From assembly GCA_023052935.1 (NCBI GenBank), contig CM041292.1, positions 97,951,237 through 98,015,236 of the forward strand: 64,000 nt of DNA, written 5' to 3'. Below, piece after piece: positions 58,740 through 64,000 of the stretch. Source of the DNA: Piezodorus guildinii. Taxonomy: Eukaryota > Arthropoda > Insecta > Hemiptera > Pentatomidae. The notes under the pieces are model-generated. The model did no database searches. It was not told where the DNA came from and was given only the letters and a program-made list of their open reading frames with translations. The position numbers and the translations under genes were made by a program. How positions within the stretch are numbered: position 1 is the stretch's first letter; the number at the start of each line of letters is the position of its first letter.

Positions 58740-60328
58740 TGAGATGATTTATTTTATTCAGACATTTTTACCTGTTTTTTCAATGTAGTAATAAATGTAA
58801 GTAAATAAATTATATTGAAATATTTATAAAGAATATTAAATATTAACAAATAAGTATATAATTTAGTAATAAAATTCCTTTCATAAGATCAGGTAAATGC
58901 TCTGAAACGTCGACAACTGGAATTAATGTAATTTCAATACATGGAATCATAACCGGGAAGAATGTTTTCCACAGAACGAGCAAATATTGTAAATATGTTA
59001 TCTTTTGATAATTTCAACTATATTTATATGCTTTTCAAAGAATAAAATCTTAACGATAAATGATGGATCTCAAAGTAGACTAAACAGAACGGTGCATTTT
59101 TACGAATAAAACAGATTGTCATTGTGAATCTCTTTCTCGTTGTGTATTTCAGCAATCAAAAGATCATTTATTATCTCCTCTGTTCCTCCTCTATTTTGGA
59201 AAATATCAACACATTTCAGAACTATTATAATCGAAGAGTAACTAAAATTTATAACAAGTAACAATAACTTAAGGCAAGAGATTTCATTTATTCAGCCTTT
59301 AGTTAGAAACTTTATATGTAAACTTGTTGGGAAAACAAATCAATACTGTTCAAAAATTTCTAATATTTCCATTTCCCAATAAATTTTAGCTCATTTTAAG
59401 TCCTTCATTGCGATAATGTTGAATGAAAGTTGTTCATTTTTTCAAACCTATTTTCTTTTTATTTTACAGTTTTCCTTTCAAGCCCCGGTGTGGAATCGTC
59501 AACATCTCAATGCTATAAAAAAAACACCTTTTGATCATTGAAAAAATATATAAATAAATAAAATTCGAATTCGAATGAAAAAAGGTGAAACATACCAATG
59601 ATGATATCGAAATGATTTCAAGGAATGTTGGTTAGAACTTATTTATTTCCACATAAATTGATCGCTTAGTTCGCAAAAATCATTAATCATGACATCATGA
59701 GAATAATGATTAGATACGCAGTAGGAGATGAAGAATCAAAGAATATCCTTTAAATAAAACATGAGAACAAATTATCTATAAAATCCAAGTTTATGAAGGT
59801 TAACCTCCGCATTCCATGACAAAGCTTAGGTAAACCGTCTTAAATACTCACTCCATAATGCTTCCCTTTATTGTATTAATAATAATACCAATGAAAAAAA
59901 ATATTAAAGGTTTATGCAAAAAAGTTCTGTAGAAAACCTTGATAAAAGAAATGGAAACAACAAGATGTGAAGTTGAGAATATATCTAACTGTTTCCGAAA
60001 CATTGAATATATTAGATGTCAACATTAACCACCAGCAATCCCATGTCATAACCATCGCCACAAGACATCCAGAATATCAACGAAGCCGAGATAGCTTTTT
60101 GTGGTTGGTGTTCGGAAATATGTCATTGTCAATTCCGCTACCGAAGTTGCGAACCCTTTATGTGTATCTGATGAAATATTTAGATATGATAACTGTAATC
60201 CTTTGGTGGTTCCACGATCATTTGCAAGATAAGTGGTTAAACATCACTTCTAAGCCGAATCCTCAAAAAAACTTACGAAACAAAAATGTTTCCCCTAGAC
60301 GAGAATACGCCAATAGGACAAATGACTA

Positions 60329-60388
<60 letters not shown>

Positions 60389-60392
60389 AGAA

Positions 60393-60426
<34 letters not shown>

Positions 60427-60690
60427 TTTTTTTCATTTTAAAAATTACAATATATATTTCATATGTAGCTAAATGAAAGAAATAAAACTAAACGTCATAA
60501 GAAACAAATATTAAAAATATGATATAGAAATAAATATATAATAAAAATTATATCCTTGTTCTAATTTATCCTCATTCGAACAATAATAATTGTTAGTATG
60601 TTAGACTGTATTAATAATTTCATTTTTGTTCAAAAAAATTTAGATTTGACTAACTAAAAATAAACTGAGATGAAAGATCATCCTTTTGGA
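58740..60690. other. AT-rich stretch; weak GAAACGTCG motif at 58904; (AT)n and poly-T at 60330-60434
   Basis: CTGAAACGTCGACAACTGG at 58902-58920 recalls the end of the hammerhead-like motif without a clear CTGATGA hairpin. The 120-codon frame at 59967-60329 (plus) was not recognised and stops just before the AT tract. Confidence 0.4.
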
Positions 60691-60838
60691 GGAAAAAAAA
60701 AAAATCAGGACTTATTTTACTTTCACTTACCTATTTATGAAATATATAGTAAGGGAAAGTATTGCGATCGTGAAAATTTTTTAATTCCAGTTTTTGACGG
60801 AAATACTCGTTTTACAAATTACCAAGTCCCGTACAAAG

Positions 60839-60842
<4 letters not shown>

Positions 60843-60880
<38 letters not shown>

Positions 60881-60886
60881 GTGTGA
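60843..60886. repeat. (GT)n microsatellite inside family C
   Basis: A GT tract with one GCGT change. It corresponds to the shorter GT-rich tract in the copy near 6839. Confidence 0.9.
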
Positions 60887-60944
60887 TAAATCTAGCGCAA
60901 AAATGAAAAGTCTTACGAAACTGAAATTTCATATTTAGAATAAG

Positions 60945-61112
60945 AAGAAGGTGGCCTCGGGACCTACTGAGTTAAAATAGTTAGTGAAGTGCTACCACTG
61001 GGTTGTTCTTTCTCAAGACATTTTCATGACATTTTTTTTTCATTCCTCATATTTACTTATTGTGTTGTTTAATACAGTTGTAAATTACAATAAATAAATA
61101 AAAAAAAAAAAA
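60945..61112 (+). mobile_element. Short poly-A retroposon with 8-bp TSD
   Basis: AGAATAAG at 60937-60944 is repeated at 61113-61120. The 168-base insert starts AAGAAGGTGGCCTCGGGACC and ends AATAAATAAATA plus an A run, the form of a reverse-transcribed, polyadenylated RNA. The source gene or element is not recognised. The following part (61121-61285), ending TTTACTCAATAAAAATTGTT then GTTGA, is a separate insert. Confidence 0.65.
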
Positions 61113-61969
61113 AGAATAAGTGAATTCTTGACTTTATTGTATTGATTCATTATTGTGTATATATTTTATTGTAATTTTATGCTGTTTAAATATTCTATGA
61201 ATGCAGTATGTATGATATCTTTCAGCACTACTATTGATGTCCAAATTGGGACAGATTGTAATTTTACTCAATAAAAATTGTTGTTGAACATATATAGAAA
61301 ACTATACGTCCGAGATGTTAAAGTAACTTTTACTTTAAAATCGACTGACCGGAAGATCTACTTTATACCATGCATTTTGCATATTTTTACGATTTTCTCA
61401 AAAACGACTATAATTATTTTGATTAAACTATCAACATTGATGTAAAATCTAATCTACTTTCATATCATGTAGGTTCTATTCAAATTGAAATAGTATGACA
61501 GGGCGTAAATGTCGAATTTTTGAATTTTCTTTCTCTAAAGTATTTTTAATTTTATATATTCAGTAAAATTAAACATATCATCTTATTAGAGTTGATAAAA
61601 AACGGCTAAATATAAAAGTTAAACGAATTTCATAACCAACTAATGGAGAAAAGAGCAAACATATTTTTTAAATGTAAGATTTGTTTTTTGAACATAACAA
61701 TAGTAACATAGATGTCTAATATACCGTTGGAAAGCTAATGATTTTAGAAAAAATATTATGAAGTTGTAAAAGTTAATGTAAAGGGACTATTTGTCCCTAA
61801 AGCGCATTAAATTATTACTCATATACGTAACAATTTGATATTGCTATATTATTTTTAATTTAATTAACATTATTTTTTAAAATTAAAGTTCATTTAATAG
61901 TTCTTAAATTAATTTAAACAACCGAGGTAAGTGAAAGTCGTGTGTTGCCCGCACTAGATTTTTTTCACC

Positions 61970-63055
61970 TATTTTGACGGATTTTTTTGTGATTTAGTAC
62001 AATAATAAAAACCTAAACCCTTTCTTGATATTTGAAGATTATACCTTTCAAATTATGTGTAACCCAAAATTCTCAAAAAATAAAATATTTCTACCTTCTA
62101 ACTATGATTTTCCTTATTTTTTTAATTCAAATTCAGTCACATACCACCCCCGATTGATCTTCAGAACCCAGCATTATAAAAAAAAAAAAAATCTAAAGCA
62201 TCAAAAGAAAGATTTAGAATTGCAAAAAAAATAAAAATATGTAAAGGCGGTTAGTGTGAAATCATGATCTAATCCCTTGACGAGAATAAAAAAAAATCTA
62301 CTAGAAGCAAGGGGAAGCCCAGTTGTTAATTCTTGATTCACCTTCCGAGAAATCACTGACCACAGTCTGTTAATATATAATTATTTTCAAAATTCGAATA
62401 TTACAACTGAGCACATAGTAAACCTGTTTTAAATTAATGTATGAGTCGTCTCCCGGATGTAGAATTGTTGTTGGTTCCTCTTCTCAACAGAAGGTAGGGA
62501 CAGATGTAGCATAGATTGGACCTAAATACTAACTTTAATGGAAAAACGTTTTCAGCATTGTAAATACCCTTGCAGCTAATAGCAACTAACATAAAAATGT
62601 TGATTGCGATGTACTATGGATAATAAATATAGCTTATGCATTAACAAGGGGAGTTGTATAACTCGTTATGTCAATGAGTGCTCAAGCAAAGGCATACGCA
62701 AAGTATGGACCAACTCTGAAAAATGTATGTTAAATTACAATTTTATGCAAGTAAATTTAAAAATTAAGTACGCGGTTCGAAGTAAAGTCTTGAACCACAG
62801 CTTTTATCCTAATTACTTCTTTATTTTTCTATCTTTTATTTGTCCTAACAATTTTTACGGCGATGCCTCATCGCTCCCTGCGATATTAAATAACCTTAAA
62901 TTAATTAACCCACTCTTAAGTATCTTTAATTTGTTCATTTTCAATAATTAGCTACGTCATATTATTATTAGTTAAGAAGTATATAAGAGGTGTTATAGGC
63001 AAGAAATTTATAAATGTATACTTTAAAAGAATTAGATAATCAAAGGAGAATATTT
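61970..63055. other. AT-rich stretch, no recognised gene
   Basis: The frames at 62025-62234 and 62604-62951 (plus) are not recognised. The latter has a Phe-rich hydrophobic stretch but no other support. Confidence 0.4.
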
Positions 63056-63059
63056 TTCT

Positions 63060-63360
63060 CCAAAAAACAAAAAAAAACTATCCTAAAATTCATTCTGACA
63101 AACGTATACAAAAATGTAAGTTGCAAAAAACAGCCTGTTCGCTCGAAAGGGAACATTATACGGTGGAACAGTGGAAAGTGTTATCGCTTAAGAAAAAAAA
63201 CAGAAACCAAGATATGGGACAAATCACTGTGAATACTATCTCAAGAGAAATCACTACAGGCCGACTCCATGCACACGTTTGCGGAGGAGTCGAAACATTG
63301 GGTCATCTTGAAACGTGTCAGGGAACGCATGCCCTGTTTTCTCCCACATATTGTCGTTAG
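63060..63360 (+). pseudogene. Possible RT zinc-binding C-terminus (non-LTR)
   Basis: The frame from 63121 contains ITTGRLHAHVCGGVETLGHL and ETCQGTHALF, then stops at 63358-63360. 'C-G-x-V-E-T-L-x-H-[I/L/V]-x3-C-x-x-T-H' resembles the Cys-His motif that follows the RT in R2-like and related elements, though the first expected Cys position holds a His. No RT core precedes it in frame. Confidence 0.4.
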
Positions 63361-63462
63361 CATCTCCTATCAGAATTCAAAGTGATGATTTTTTATTTTT
63401 ATAATGCAATTTTAATTTTTTTTTTTAGTTTACGAATCGGGAGATCGTGTTTTGATTAAAAA

Positions 63463-63485
63463 ACACACACACACACACACACACA
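63463..63485. repeat. (AC)n microsatellite
   Basis: A pure AC tract. Confidence 0.95.
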
Positions 63486-63760
63486 TAGTAGCTATAATTA
63501 TAAAACATAAATACATGAAAGCTTAGCGAACCGGAAATTCAATATACATGCCCCAAAACCTCCTGTGTACTTCCGATTCCTATAGATAGAAACTAGAATT
63601 AGAGTAGCCAAGCATGGGGGTGGCATAATCCCTATGATCAGATGGTTTTAAAAATATAATTATAACTTTTTACAGAATACTTTAAAATTGCTCAATATTT
63701 ACAATAATATTATAATATATAATATAATTGTCTTTGTTTATTCATTTAACATAATTTCAG

Positions 63761-63860
63761 GGGTCTGTGGGAGTTCTAAACTGACATCGTTCAAGCCAGA
63801 GGCCATCACTTTACGTCTCCTTCGAAAGACTGCATAATCAAGGATTTTTTCTTTTTTTGA
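63761..63860 (-). repeat. tRNA-derived SINE body fragment
   Basis: On the minus strand AAAAAATCCTTGATTATGCA, GTCTTTCGAAGGAGACGTAA, AACGATGTCAG and AGAACTCCCACAGA follow the order of the SINE at 34675-34805, with the middle shortened. Confidence 0.6.
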
Positions 63861-64000
63861 ATAATTTAAGGGCCAATATTAGGTTTTTTAAATTTTGATT
63901 CTACCTTAAACTGTACTTGATAAATGAGATCATCACTTATTTATATATAGCCTCTGAATTTCAGATAAAAGTGTATATCCTATTTCATCTAACAGCTCTA

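Larger units (their letters stand above)
60719..61965 (+). mobile_element. Family C element, most complete copy, with nested insertions
   Basis: The terminal motifs ACTTTCACTTACCT (60719-60732) and AGGTAAGTGAAAGT (61925-61938) are perfect inverted repeats of 14 bp. Beyond the right repeat the shared flank CGTGTGTTGCCCGCACTAG and Ts continues to about 61960, so the true terminus may be longer. The left side has TTTTTGACGGAAATACTCGT, then CCAAGTCCCGTACAAAGG and a GT microsatellite. The body is AT-rich and non-coding. A poly-A retroposon and a further insert lie at 60945-61285. Confidence 0.7.

Noticed and set aside
62604..62951. A secreted or membrane protein of 115 codons
   Set aside because: It has no recognised domain, biased AT-rich codon content like its flanks, and no promoter, splice or polyadenylation context.

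Overview
The window looks like gene-poor, AT-rich chromosomal DNA from an animal, most likely an insect or another arthropod. The basis is the repeat content. It holds decayed Jockey-, RTE- and I-clade non-LTR retrotransposons, a cecropia-type (Hsmar1-like) mariner, a Transib-type element, tRNA-derived SINEs and long (AT)n tracts. I found no convincing host protein-coding gene, no intact tRNA or rRNA gene and no CRISPR or bacterial-type operon. The longest open frames are mostly pieces of transposable elements. The species cannot be named from what is visible.

Layout. 1-450 and 8995-9260 hold two 5'-truncated RTE-like reverse transcriptase (RT) tails. 3900-4760, 10489-10820, 25845-26225 and 55860-56545 are four copies of one Jockey-like family (called A here). 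29536-30455, 31925-32460 and 53495-53640 are copies of a second family (B). 12155-12405, 42325-42519 and 43465-43990 are ends of further RTs. 5715-6818 is a 5'-truncated I-clade element with a 13-bp target-site duplication (TSD), sitting inside an older terminal-inverted-repeat element (family C). 14516-15356 is a non-autonomous Transib-like transposon whose ends read as heptamer, 23-bp spacer, nonamer. 30458-31354 is an internally deleted mariner with perfect 29-bp inverted repeats. 36348-36843 is a short retrotransposon insertion with an 11-bp TSD. SINE copies lie at 20816-20965, 34560-34862, 34990-35105, 47632-47892 and 63761-63860. An unclassified repeat (family H), often ending in a TTCATTATT hairpin, recurs at 16600-21500, 38225-39165, 41810-42135 and 57400-58010.

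The most unusual signal is a set of fold-back loci: 25200-25407, 48685-49037, 51064-51320 and 55422-55701. Three have a motif of the form CTGATGA (or a degenerate form), hairpin, GAAACGT(C/T)G inside both inverted arms. The fourth has it in the loop. An unpaired copy lies at 11182-11217. The motif resembles a hammerhead-ribozyme core and Penelope-like element ends, but carries an extra base compared with a canonical hammerhead. The palindrome at 48685-49037 has two 172-bp arms that I read as identical, around a 9-base centre. A separate large inverted duplication (45299-45817 against 47897-48392, about 98% identical where compared) lies just beside it.

Nothing suggests that these parts act together as one pathway. 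The region reads as layered insertions of different ages, with nesting that gives relative dates.
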